Source: an uncultured Micrococcales bacterium
GTDB lineage: Bacteria; Actinomycetota; Actinomycetes; Actinomycetales; Microbacteriaceae
Reading direction: 5' to 3'
DNA length: 16,502 nt
NCBI GenBank assembly: GCA_903893675.1
Contig: CAITNA010000091.1
Coordinates: 1 to 16,502, forward strand
Part shown: piece by piece, positions 7,209-12,782 of the stretch
Numbering within the stretch: position 1 is the stretch's first letter
Layout: the number at the start of each line of letters is the position of its first letter
Position numbers and translations under genes: made by a program
The notes under the pieces: generated by a model
Databases searched by the model: none
What the model saw: the letters and a program-made list of their open reading frames with translations, nothing else
What the model was told of the DNA's origin: nothing

Positions 7209-8066
7209 ATGTCACGCGCCGAATACACCGTTAAGACCAATCAGCAGTTGCTGTTGATGCGCGAGGCCGGCCTCATCACTCGCGCCGCGCTCGATGCAGT
7301 TCGTGCCGCGATCAAGCCGGGTGTCTCAACTCTCGAGCTCGACAAAATCGCAGACGACACCATGAACGCCCGCGGCGCTCACTCAAACTTTCAGCTCGTC
7401 GAGGGTTACTTCCACACCATCTGCTCATCTATCAACGACGAGGTAGTGCATGGCATTCCTCGCGAAGACCGCGTGCTGCGTGCCGGCGATTTGATTTCGA
7501 TTGACTGCGGCGCCGAGATCAATGGGTGGAATGGCGACAGTGCATTTTCAATGGTCGTGCCAGGGGAGTCATCCGATTCGGCAGATGTTGTTGCCGCACG
7601 TCAGCAGCTCAGCGATGTGACCGAGCAGTCGCTCTGGGTTGGCATCGCGGCACTTGCCAAGGCGAACCACCTCAACGAGGTCGGCGCTGCGATCGAAGCT
7701 TTTGTCGGCGAGAAGGCCGAAGAGCAGGGTCGCGACTACGGCATTCTCGAGGATTACATCGGTCACGGCATCGGTCGCCACATGCACGAGGAGCCAGCGG
7801 TGTTCAACTACGCGGTTCGCGGCAAGGGCCCAAAGGTCGGCCCAGGTCTGGTTGTGGCCATCGAGCCGATGATCACCGGGGGAGACGACGCCGTCAAGGT
7901 TTTGGCCGATGGCTGGACCGTCTCGTCTGAGGATGGCTCGGATGCGGCCCACTGGGAGCACACTGTGGCCGTCCACGAGGGCGGAATCTGGGTTTTGACC
8001 GCTGAGGATGGCGGTTTGGCGGGGCTGGCCCCGTTCGGCATCGTTCCGGTGCCGGTTTCTGCCTAA
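7209..8066 (+). CDS. map: Methionine aminopeptidase type I
   Basis: This enzyme removes the initiator Met from nascent proteins. It has the pita-bread fold, and all five metal ligands are visible: Asp99 (ISIDCGAE), Asp110 (GWNGDSAF), His186 (YIGHGIGRHMHEEP), Glu219 (VVAIEPM) and Glu250 (AHWEHTV). The substrate-side His81 lies in NDEVVHGIP. It has 285 residues. Compared with the shortest family members it carries a C-terminal hydrophobic tail (GGLAGLAPFGIVPVPVSA) after the catalytic core. No clear Shine-Dalgarno stands in the 8-nt gap after adk, so coupling is likely. It closes the secY-adk-map group. Confidence 0.97.
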   Translation: MSRAEYTVKTNQQLLLMREAGLITRAALDAVRAAIKPGVSTLELDKIADDTMNARGAHSNFQLVEGYFHTICSSINDEVVHGIPREDRVLRAGDLISIDCGAEINGWNGDSAFSMVVPGESSDSADVVAARQQLSDVTEQSLWVGIAALAKANHLNEVGAAIEAFVGEKAEEQGRDYGILEDYIGHGIGRHMHEEPAVFNYAVRGKGPKVGPGLVVAIEPMITGGDDAVKVLADGWTVSSEDGSDAAHWEHTVAVHEGGIWVLTAEDGGLAGLAPFGIVPVPVSA

Positions 8067-8203
8067 TTTTGGGCGGCACAGACTAGCGGAACCTCGGCAA
8101 ACTGCCTAAGATTGAAATTCGGTGTTTCTGCACGTAATCCCACACAAATTTGTGTTCAGTTTTCGTGCGCTTGTTACGCCAAAAGTTAGTGAAAAGTGAG
8201 GCT
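8067..8203 (+). promoter_or_regulatory. map-infA gap with a perfect 14-bp palindrome; likely promoter region
   Basis: This 137-base gap is AT-richer than its surroundings. It contains ACACAAATTTGTGT (8142-8155), which is its own reverse complement and looks like a dimeric operator. TAAGAT (8107-8112) fits the actinobacterial -10 pattern TANNNT, but no convincing -35 lies 16-18 nt upstream. TTGAAA (8112-8117) has no good -10 partner. A promoter for infA-rpmJ is plausible here but cannot be fixed. No terminator with a T-run is visible after map. Confidence 0.4.
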
Positions 8204-8425
8204 ATGGCCAACAAAGACGGTGTCATCGAAATCGAAGGCACAGTAGTCGAAGCTCTACCGAACGCAATGTTCCGCGTTGAGCTCGAAAACGGTCACAAAG
8301 TCTTGGCACACATCTCGGGAAAGATGCGCCAGAACTACATCAAGATTCTCCCTGAGGATCGCGTTGTTGTAGAGCTCAGCACATACGACTTGACTCGTGG
8401 CCGAATCACCTATCGCTACAAATAA
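8204..8425 (+). CDS. infA: Translation initiation factor IF-1
   Basis: IF-1 is an S1-like OB-fold protein that occupies the 30S A site during initiation. The 73 residues from MANKDGVIEIEGTVVEALPN to LTRGRITYRYK match the family end to end. NAMFRVELENGHKVLAHISGKMR is the central signature. The ATG at 8204 is preferred to upstream in-frame non-ATG starts because it gives the exact usual length and has GTGAGG 6-10 nt before it. rpmJ follows after 29 nt. Confidence 0.97.
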   Translation: MANKDGVIEIEGTVVEALPNAMFRVELENGHKVLAHISGKMRQNYIKILPEDRVVVELSTYDLTRGRITYRYK

Positions 8426-8454
8426 CCACGCACCAACAAACAGAAGCAAGAGAC

Positions 8455-8568
8455 ATGAAGGTTAACCCAAGCGTTAAGAAGATCTGCGACAAGTGCAAAG
8501 TCATTCGTCGCCACGGTCGCGTCATGATCATTTGCGAAAACCCTCGCCACAAACAGCGCCAGGGTTAA
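8455..8568 (+). CDS. rpmJ: 50S ribosomal protein L36
   Basis: This 37-residue gene reads MKVNPSVKKICDKCKVIRRH and continues to HKQRQG. The zinc ribbon ligands are all present: Cys11, Cys14, Cys27 and His32, so this is the zinc-binding (C+) form. Its place between infA and rpsM is the usual one in Gram-positive bacteria. A GAAGCAAGAG purine stretch stands before the ATG. A 140-nt structured gap follows. Confidence 0.97.
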   Translation: MKVNPSVKKICDKCKVIRRHGRVMIICENPRHKQRQG

Positions 8569-8572
8569 GCGC

Positions 8573-8690
8573 AAGAGCAGACGCAGCTCTTACAAACACA
8601 ACTGAATAAACCAAGGCAGTACAACATCGAAAGATGTAACCTCCGGAAAAGGCCGGAGCCGAATAATCGGGTGTATTGCTGAAGACCTTT
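8573..8690 (+). promoter_or_regulatory. Structured RNA leader before rpsM: four hairpins and a possible pseudoknot
   Basis: Four successive hairpins can be read in the rpmJ-rpsM gap. They are AAGAGC/GCTCTT (8573-8578 / 8586-8591), ACATC-GAAA-GATGT (8624-8637, a GAAA tetraloop), CTCCGG-AAAAGG-CCGGAG (8641-8658) and CCGA-ATAA-TCGG (8659-8670). Loop bases AAAGG of the third (8648-8652) are complementary to CCTTT (8686-8690), which would make an H-type pseudoknot ending 6 nt before the rpsM AGGAG. The CTCC of the third stem can also pair with GGAG of that ribosome binding site, giving a mutually exclusive fold. No T-run follows. I infer a cis-regulatory leader; the ligand is unknown. Confidence 0.5.
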
Positions 8691-8708
8691 GAAACTAGGA
8701 GAAATCCC

Positions 8709-9086
8709 ATGGCACGTGTTGCCGGAGCAGATATTCCAGACGCGAAGCGCGTCGAAATTGCACTCACTTACATCTACGGAATTGGCCGCACTCGTTCGGT
8801 CTCGATTCTTGAGCAGACCAAGGTCGACAAGAACATCCGTGTAAAAGACTTGACCGACGACCAGCTCGTCGCAATTCGTGACTTCATCGAAGGCAACTTC
8901 AAGGTTGAGGGTGACCTCCGCCGCGATGTTCAGGCCGACATTCGCCGCAAGGTAGAGATCGGTTCGTACGAAGGTATTCGTCACCGCAAGGGCCTGCCAG
9001 TTCGTGGCCAGCGCACCAAGACCAACGCCCGCACCCGCAAGGGTCCAAAGCGCACCGTCGCTGGAAAGAAGAAGGCTGCTAAGTAG
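8709..9086 (+). CDS. rpsM: 30S ribosomal protein S13
   Basis: S13 sits in the 30S head, contacts P-site tRNA and forms bridges to L5. The sequence from MARVAGADIPDAKRVEIALTYIYGIG, with the HhH-like element, to RGQRTKTNARTRKGPKRTVAGKKK is canonical. The start at 8709 gives 125 residues and has AGGAG at 8697-8701 with a 7-nt spacer. An upstream in-frame start would add 11 unconserved residues. It is the first gene of the alpha-type cluster rpsM-rpsK-rpoA-rplQ. Confidence 0.98.
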   Translation: MARVAGADIPDAKRVEIALTYIYGIGRTRSVSILEQTKVDKNIRVKDLTDDQLVAIRDFIEGNFKVEGDLRRDVQADIRRKVEIGSYEGIRHRKGLPVRGQRTKTNARTRKGPKRTVAGKKKAAK

Positions 9087-9113
9087 CAGTCGGCTTAAGG
9101 AGAAGGATTAAAA

Positions 9114-9530
9114 ATGGCAGCAGCACCTAAGGCAAAGGCCGGCGCAGCAGGCGCCCGTAAGCCTCGCAAGAAGGAAAAGAAGAACGTAACCGTTGGTCAG
9201 GCGCACATCAAGAGCACCTTCAACAACACCATCGTTTCGATTACCGACGCTACCGGCGCAGTTATCTCGTGGTCATCGTCAGGCGACGTTGGCTACAAGG
9301 GCTCGCGCAAGTCGACCCCGTTCGCCGCACAGCTCGCAGCTGAGTCTGCAGCTCGCAAGGCACAGGAGCACGGCCTCAAGAAGGTTGACGTGTTCGTGAA
9401 GGGTCCAGGCTCGGGTCGCGAGACCGCAATCCGTTCGCTTCAGGCAGCAGGTCTCGAGGTCGGTTCGATCTCTGACGTGACTCCTCAGGCTCACAACGGA
9501 TGCCGCCCTCCAAAGCGTCGTCGCGTCTAA
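9114..9530 (+). CDS. rpsK: 30S ribosomal protein S11
   Basis: S11 lines the mRNA exit (E-site) side of the 30S platform. The core begins near residue 24 (KNVTVGQAHIKSTFNNTIVSITD). The C-terminal VKGPGSGRETAIRSLQAAGL and the HNGCRPPKRRRV end are family signatures; the Asn-Gly in that end is the site of isoaspartate formation in other bacteria. It has 138 residues with a short basic/alanine N-tail. A strong AAGGAGAAGGA ribosome binding site precedes it. rpsD, which follows rpsK in E. coli and mycobacteria, is not here. Confidence 0.98.
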   Translation: MAAAPKAKAGAAGARKPRKKEKKNVTVGQAHIKSTFNNTIVSITDATGAVISWSSSGDVGYKGSRKSTPFAAQLAAESAARKAQEHGLKKVDVFVKGPGSGRETAIRSLQAAGLEVGSISDVTPQAHNGCRPPKRRRV

Positions 9531-9558
9531 CGCCTCGAAAACAACTTCATAGCAACAC

Positions 9559-9582
9559 GCTTCGCAGTGGCCACTGCGGAGT
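9559..9582 (+). promoter_or_regulatory. RNA hairpin 1 in the rpsK-rpoA gap
   Basis: The sequence contains the 16-bp perfect palindrome CGCAGTGGCCACTGCG. As RNA it folds into a 10-bp stem (9559-9568 with 9573-9582, two G-U pairs) capped by GGCC. It is GC-rich, but a short A-rich stretch follows instead of a T-run, so it is unlikely to terminate transcription efficiently. It could serve mRNA processing, stability or attenuation, or be a DNA operator; the sequence alone cannot decide. Confidence 0.55.
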
Positions 9583-9592
9583 AAACAAAAGC

Positions 9593-9614
9593 AGACATCA
9601 AATAGTGGATGTCT
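9593..9614 (+). promoter_or_regulatory. RNA hairpin 2 before rpoA
   Basis: AGACATC (9593-9599) and GATGTCT (9608-9614) form a perfect 7-bp stem with an 8-nt loop. It ends 2 nt before the GGAAGGA ribosome binding site of rpoA (9617-9623). This places a stable helix at the edge of the ribosome landing site, separating rpoA translation from that of rpsK. Confidence 0.5.
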
Positions 9615-9630
9615 ACGGAAGGAACCAACC

Positions 9631-10632
9631 GTGCTGATTGCACAGCGTCCAGAGCTAAAAGAAGAAGTACTATCGCCTACTCGTTCGCGTTTCGTTCTCG
9701 AACCGCTTGAGCCAGGCTTCGGTTACACCCTCGGAAACTCGCTTCGCCGCACTCTGCTGTCGTCTATCCCAGGCGCTGCAGTAACCAACGTGCGTTTCGA
9801 AGGCGTAAGCCACGAATTCAGCACCATCGATGGTGTTAAGGAAGATGTCACCGAGATCATCCTGAACATCAAGGACCTCGTTGTTTCGAGCCACCGCGAT
9901 GAGCCAGTTGTTGCTCGCGTTGCAAAGAAGGGCCCTGGCCCTGTTACTGCAGGCGACATCGTTGTTGACGCAGACGTCACTATCCACAACAAGGATCTCG
10001 TAATCGCTCACCTCGACGCCAAGGGTTCAATCGACCTGCAGCTCAACATCGAGCGTGGCCGTGGATACGTTCAGGCAAGCCAGAACCGCATGGTTGGCGC
10101 TGAGGCTGGCGTTATTCCAATCGACTCGATCTACTCGCCAGTTCTCAAGGTGTCATACCGCGTCGAGGCAACTCGTGCCGGTGAGTACACCAACTTCGAC
10201 AAGCTAATCGTCGACGTAGAGACCAAGCCTTCGATCAAGCCTGCTGACGCAGTCGCTTCGGCCGGAACCACCCTGGTTGCACTGTTCGGTCTTGCAAAGG
10301 ACCTCAACGACCAGGCCGAAGGTATCGAGCTCGGCGAGGCACGCAGCGAGCTGGCAGTTTCGCCAGAGCTGGCAATGCCAATCGAAGACCTCGACCTCAC
10401 CGTCCGTTCGTACAACTGCCTCAAGCGTGAGGGCATCAACAACGTTGGCGAACTGATCAACCTGACTGAAGACCAGCTGATGAACATCCGCAACTTCGGC
10501 AGCAAGTCGGTAGACGAGGTGCGCGACAAGCTCACCTCGATGGGCCTCAAGTTCCGTGACTCGGTTCCAGGCTTCGACGGCACCTACTTCAGCAACGCAG
10601 CAAACTACGACGACGAGGACGACCAGGCATAA
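9631..10632 (+). CDS. rpoA: RNA polymerase alpha subunit
   Basis: Alpha dimerises through its N-terminal domain to seed RNA polymerase assembly; its C-terminal domain contacts UP elements and activators. The 333 residues show NTD segments PLEPGFGYTLGNSLRRTLLSSIPG (about 27-50) and VEATRAGEYTNFDKLIVDVET. The C-terminal domain with helix-hairpin-helix is DLDLTVRSYNCLKREGINNVGEL through NFGSKSVDEVRDKL. An acidic tail (YDDEDDQA) ends it. The start is GTG, with GGAAGGA 7 nt before it, giving the usual MLIAQRP N-terminus. Confidence 0.99.
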   Translation: MLIAQRPELKEEVLSPTRSRFVLEPLEPGFGYTLGNSLRRTLLSSIPGAAVTNVRFEGVSHEFSTIDGVKEDVTEIILNIKDLVVSSHRDEPVVARVAKKGPGPVTAGDIVVDADVTIHNKDLVIAHLDAKGSIDLQLNIERGRGYVQASQNRMVGAEAGVIPIDSIYSPVLKVSYRVEATRAGEYTNFDKLIVDVETKPSIKPADAVASAGTTLVALFGLAKDLNDQAEGIELGEARSELAVSPELAMPIEDLDLTVRSYNCLKREGINNVGELINLTEDQLMNIRNFGSKSVDEVRDKLTSMGLKFRDSVPGFDGTYFSNAANYDDEDDQA

Positions 10633-10640
10633 GCCGGTCG
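10620..10640 (+). promoter_or_regulatory. RNA hairpin over the rpoA stop codon
   Basis: CGACC (10620-10624) pairs with GGTCG (10636-10640) and GGC (10626-10628) with GCC (10633-10635). One A is bulged, and the ATAA loop holds the rpoA stop codon. No T-run follows, and the AGGAG of rplQ is 10 nt downstream. A stem centred exactly on a stop codon between RNA polymerase and ribosomal protein genes could act in mRNA processing or in tuning coupling; this is inference. Confidence 0.45.
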
Positions 10641-10660
10641 CTCATCCATAGGAGATAAAA

Positions 10661-11218
10661 ATGGCAGCACCAACTAAGGGCCCACGCCTCGGAGGCGGAC
10701 CAGCCCACGAGAGCATGATGCTTCGCAACATGGCCACCTCGTTGTTCAAGCACGGCAAGATCACCACTACCGAGACCAAGGCAAAGCGCCTGCGTCCGGT
10801 TGCTGAGCGTTTGGTTACCTTCGCAAAGCGCGGCGACCTTGCAGCACGTCGTCGTGTGATGGCACAGCTCACCGAGAAGTCGGTAGTACACGAGCTGTTC
10901 GCAAACATCGCACCACAGGTTGCAGACCGTCAGGGTGGCTACACCCGCATCACCAAGCTCGGCTACCGCAAGGGCGACAACGCCCCGATGGCACTCGTCG
11001 AGCTGGTTCTCGAGCCTGTAAACGCAAAGCCTGCAACCCACAAGACCAAGCTGGTCAACTCGGTTAAGGCAAACGCAGCCGAGGCAGCAGAGGTATTCGA
11101 AGAGGCAGCAGTTGAGGCAGAGGTCGTAGAGACCGAAGCAGCAATTGAGGCAGAGGCCACCGAGTCGCCAGCAGCAGAGGCACCAGCCGAAGCAGCTACC
11201 GAAGAGGCAGCCGAGTAA
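10661..11218 (+). CDS. rplQ: 50S ribosomal protein L17 with acidic C-terminal tail
   Basis: L17 lies near the polypeptide exit tunnel. The core (residues 1 to about 121) is canonical: MAAPTKGPRLGGGPAHESMMLRNM, HGKITTTETKAKRLRPVAERL, GGYTRITKLGYRKGDNAPMALVEL. At 185 residues it is ~60 longer than E. coli L17. The excess is a Glu/Ala-rich C-terminal tail (for example EEAAVEAEVVETEAAIEAE), a type often seen in actinobacterial L17. AGGAG at 10650-10654 is 6 nt before the ATG. It follows rpoA by 28 nt. Confidence 0.97.
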   Translation: MAAPTKGPRLGGGPAHESMMLRNMATSLFKHGKITTTETKAKRLRPVAERLVTFAKRGDLAARRRVMAQLTEKSVVHELFANIAPQVADRQGGYTRITKLGYRKGDNAPMALVELVLEPVNAKPATHKTKLVNSVKANAAEAAEVFEEAAVEAEVVETEAAIEAEATESPAAEAPAEAATEEAAE

Positions 11219-11245
11219 TTTCGGTTCTCGAGACCTAAAAGTTTC

Positions 11246-12121
11246 ATGAGCGAGCCCGTTGACGAAATCGTCGACGGGTTCACTCGTTTAAGGATCGACT
11301 TCGGTTACGACGGCACCGATTTCTATGGATGGTCGAAGCAGCCAGGGCTGCGAACCATCCAAGGTGAATTCATTGAAGCGTTCACCACAATCTTTGGTGA
11401 ATCAGATATCGACTTCGGTCTGCGCGTTGCCGGTCGAACCGATGCCGGCGTGCACGCAATCGGTTGCGTCGCACACTGCGATCTGACCGATGACCAACTC
11501 GCGCGACTCGGTCGCCAGAGCATCGACGACCTCGCATACAAGTTGAACGGCCTGCTTCCGAACGACCTGCGCGTGAAGTCGGTGGTGGTTGCCCCAGAAG
11601 GTTTCGACGCTCGGTTCTCAGCAATCAGCCGCCGCTATCGCTACCGAATTGCCGACAAGAACGCCGATGCCAATGCGCTCGAGGCGAGACACACGCTCTC
11701 GGTGATTTGGGCCTTGGATGCGGCTGCCATGAACTCTGCGACCCAGGAGCTTCTCGGCCTGAACGACTTTGCGAGCTTCTGCAAGCCGCGCGAGAAGTCG
11801 ACCACCATCCGTGAATTGCAAGAGGTTTCGGTTGCTCGGGGTGCCGGCGGGGTCATTGAGATCGAGCTTCAGGCCGATGCCTTCTGCCACAACATGGTTC
11901 GCTCGATCGTCGGCGCGCTGATCGCCGTTGGCCGCGGCAAGGCCGACGGGGCCAAGCTGCGCGAGCTGCTCGAGAAGAAGGGCCGCGAGGGCAGCTTCAA
12001 GGTGGTGGCCCCGCACGGCCTGACCCTGCTTGCCATTGGCTACCCGGCCGACGAGCTTTTGGCCGCCCAGGCCGCCATGGCCAAAAACCTGCGCAGCCTC
12101 GACGACCAGACCTTCGAGTAG
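11246..12121 (+). CDS. truA: tRNA pseudouridine(38-40) synthase
   Basis: TruA converts uridines 38-40 of the tRNA anticodon stem to pseudouridine. The catalytic Asp66 is in VAGRTDAGVHA. The N-terminal RLRIDFGYDGTDFYGWSKQPGLRTIQGE, the RRYRYRI segment, the FASFCKPREKSTTIREL strand and the FCHNMVRSIVGALIAVGRGK helix are all family features. It has 291 residues. The ATG has no evident Shine-Dalgarno. The first ~13 residues are not conserved and are encoded by a 10-bp hairpin, but no other start codon exists before the conserved core. Its place after rplQ is common in actinobacteria and suggests cotranscription. Confidence 0.96.
   Translation: MSEPVDEIVDGFTRLRIDFGYDGTDFYGWSKQPGLRTIQGEFIEAFTTIFGESDIDFGLRVAGRTDAGVHAIGCVAHCDLTDDQLARLGRQSIDDLAYKLNGLLPNDLRVKSVVVAPEGFDARFSAISRRYRYRIADKNADANALEARHTLSVIWALDAAAMNSATQELLGLNDFASFCKPREKSTTIRELQEVSVARGAGGVIEIELQADAFCHNMVRSIVGALIAVGRGKADGAKLRELLEKKGREGSFKVVAPHGLTLLAIGYPADELLAAQAAMAKNLRSLDDQTFE
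11255..11278 (+). promoter_or_regulatory. Strong hairpin in the first codons of truA
   Basis: CCCGTTGACG (11255-11264) pairs with CGTCGACGGG (11269-11278) around an AAAT loop: ten consecutive pairs with one G-U. The sequence after it is TTCACTCGTTT, only weakly T-rich. It spans codons 4-11 of truA, only 9 nt after the ATG. It may attenuate transcription or translation so that truA is made at a lower level than the ribosomal proteins before it. A poor terminator read through into truA is also possible. Confidence 0.5.
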
Positions 12122-12156
12122 CGGGCTGCCGAGCATCCTGGTTGCTGGGGTGCCTG

Positions 12157-12175
12157 GGTCAAATAGGGTTTGACC
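12157..12175 (+). repeat. Inverted repeat overlapping the rplM -35 box
   Basis: GGTCAAA (12157-12163) and TTTGACC (12169-12175) are perfect reverse complements around TAGGG. The right arm contains the TTGACC -35 hexamer of the rplM promoter. A third copy of TTGACC stands at 12199-12204, just after the -10. The arrangement could be a DNA operator for a dimeric regulator or part of the weak 3' end of the truA transcript; no T-run follows directly. Confidence 0.45.
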
Positions 12176-12199
12176 GACAGCCCTTTTGCTGGCTAAACT
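12170..12199 (+). promoter_or_regulatory. Sigma-A-type promoter of rplM-rpsI
   Basis: TTGACC (12170-12175) and TAAACT (12194-12199) are separated by 18 bp and match the primary sigma factor pattern TTGAC-/TANNNT. Transcription would start near 12206 and leave a leader of about 90 nt before the rplM GTG. This is the best promoter in the window. It stands in the 175-base gap after truA, where a new operon is expected. Confidence 0.65.
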
Positions 12200-12209
12200 T
12201 GACCCTTGG

Positions 12210-12226
12210 TGTCGGTTTCACCGACA
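12210..12226 (+). promoter_or_regulatory. 5' leader hairpin of the rplM-rpsI mRNA
   Basis: TGTCGGT (12210-12216) and ACCGACA (12220-12226) form a perfect 7-bp stem with a TTC loop, starting only a few bases after the predicted transcription start. A second, less regular helix (GCC 12239-12241 / GGC 12258-12260 with CCC 12246-12248 / GGG 12254-12256) lies further down. L13 leaders that bind ribosomal protein are known in other phyla; that this one acts likewise is inference. Confidence 0.4.
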
Positions 12227-12296
12227 AATTCTGAATTAGCCGAATCCCGTTCTGGGTGGCGATTCAATCCGAACAAGAAGTAGAAGGCAATCTAAC

Positions 12297-12740
12297 GTGC
12301 GTACTTATTCACCGAAGGCTCATGAGCTGAAGAACGAGTGGTTGATCATCGACGCCACCGACGTAGTGCTCGGCCGTCTCGCCACTCACGCTGCTGCACT
12401 GTTGCGCGGCAAGCACAAGGCGACTTTCGCAGCTCACATGGACAACGGTGACTTCGTCATCATCATCAACGCAGACAAGGTCGCGTTGACTGGCACCAAG
12501 TTGCTCAACAAGAAGGCATACCGTCACTCGGGTTACCCAGGTGGTTTGACCGCGACTACTTACGCTGAGCTTCTTGAGAAGAGTCCAGAGAAGGCTGTCG
12601 AGAAGGCAATCAAGGGCATGCTTCCTAAAACCAAGCTTGGCAACGCACAGTTCACCAAGTTGAAGGTTTACGCAGGCGCTGCACACCCACACGCTGCACA
12701 GCAGCCAAAGCCATTCATCATCGACCAGGTCGCTCAGTAG
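12297..12740 (+). CDS. rplM: 50S ribosomal protein L13
   Basis: L13 is an early assembly protein of the 50S subunit. The full family pattern is visible over 147 residues: MRTYSPKAHELKNEWLIIDA, VLGRLATHAAALLRGKHKATF, NADKVALTGTKLLNKKAYRHSGYPGGL and the GMLPKTKLGNAQFTKLKVYAGAAHPHAAQQP end. The start is GTG with AGAAGG 9 nt upstream. The gene ends in tandem TAG TAG. rplM-rpsI pairing is near universal in bacteria. Confidence 0.98.
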   Translation: MRTYSPKAHELKNEWLIIDATDVVLGRLATHAAALLRGKHKATFAAHMDNGDFVIIINADKVALTGTKLLNKKAYRHSGYPGGLTATTYAELLEKSPEKAVEKAIKGMLPKTKLGNAQFTKLKVYAGAAHPHAAQQPKPFIIDQVAQ

Positions 12741-12782
12741 TAGCACCGAATTCACTAACGAAGAAATTTGAGAGAAGCATCC

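Noticed and set aside
8020..8033. GC-rich hairpin CGGGG-CTGG-CCCCG near the end of map as a terminator
   Set aside because: It is inside the map coding region and no T-run follows (TTCGGCATCG).
8084..8112. Promoter TAGCGG / TAAGAT for infA
   Set aside because: The -10 is acceptable but the -35 has almost no match to TTGACA, and the site is ~90 nt before infA; listed only as a possibility within the gap.
8150..8203. N-terminally extended infA from an upstream in-frame start
   Set aside because: IF-1 is almost always 71-73 residues and the ATG at 8204 gives exactly that, with a ribosome binding site; the extension overlaps the palindrome and promoter-like DNA.
12768..12782. TTG start giving rpsI five more codons
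   Set aside because: The TTG is part of the purine-rich stretch that serves as ribosome binding site for the GTG at 12783.
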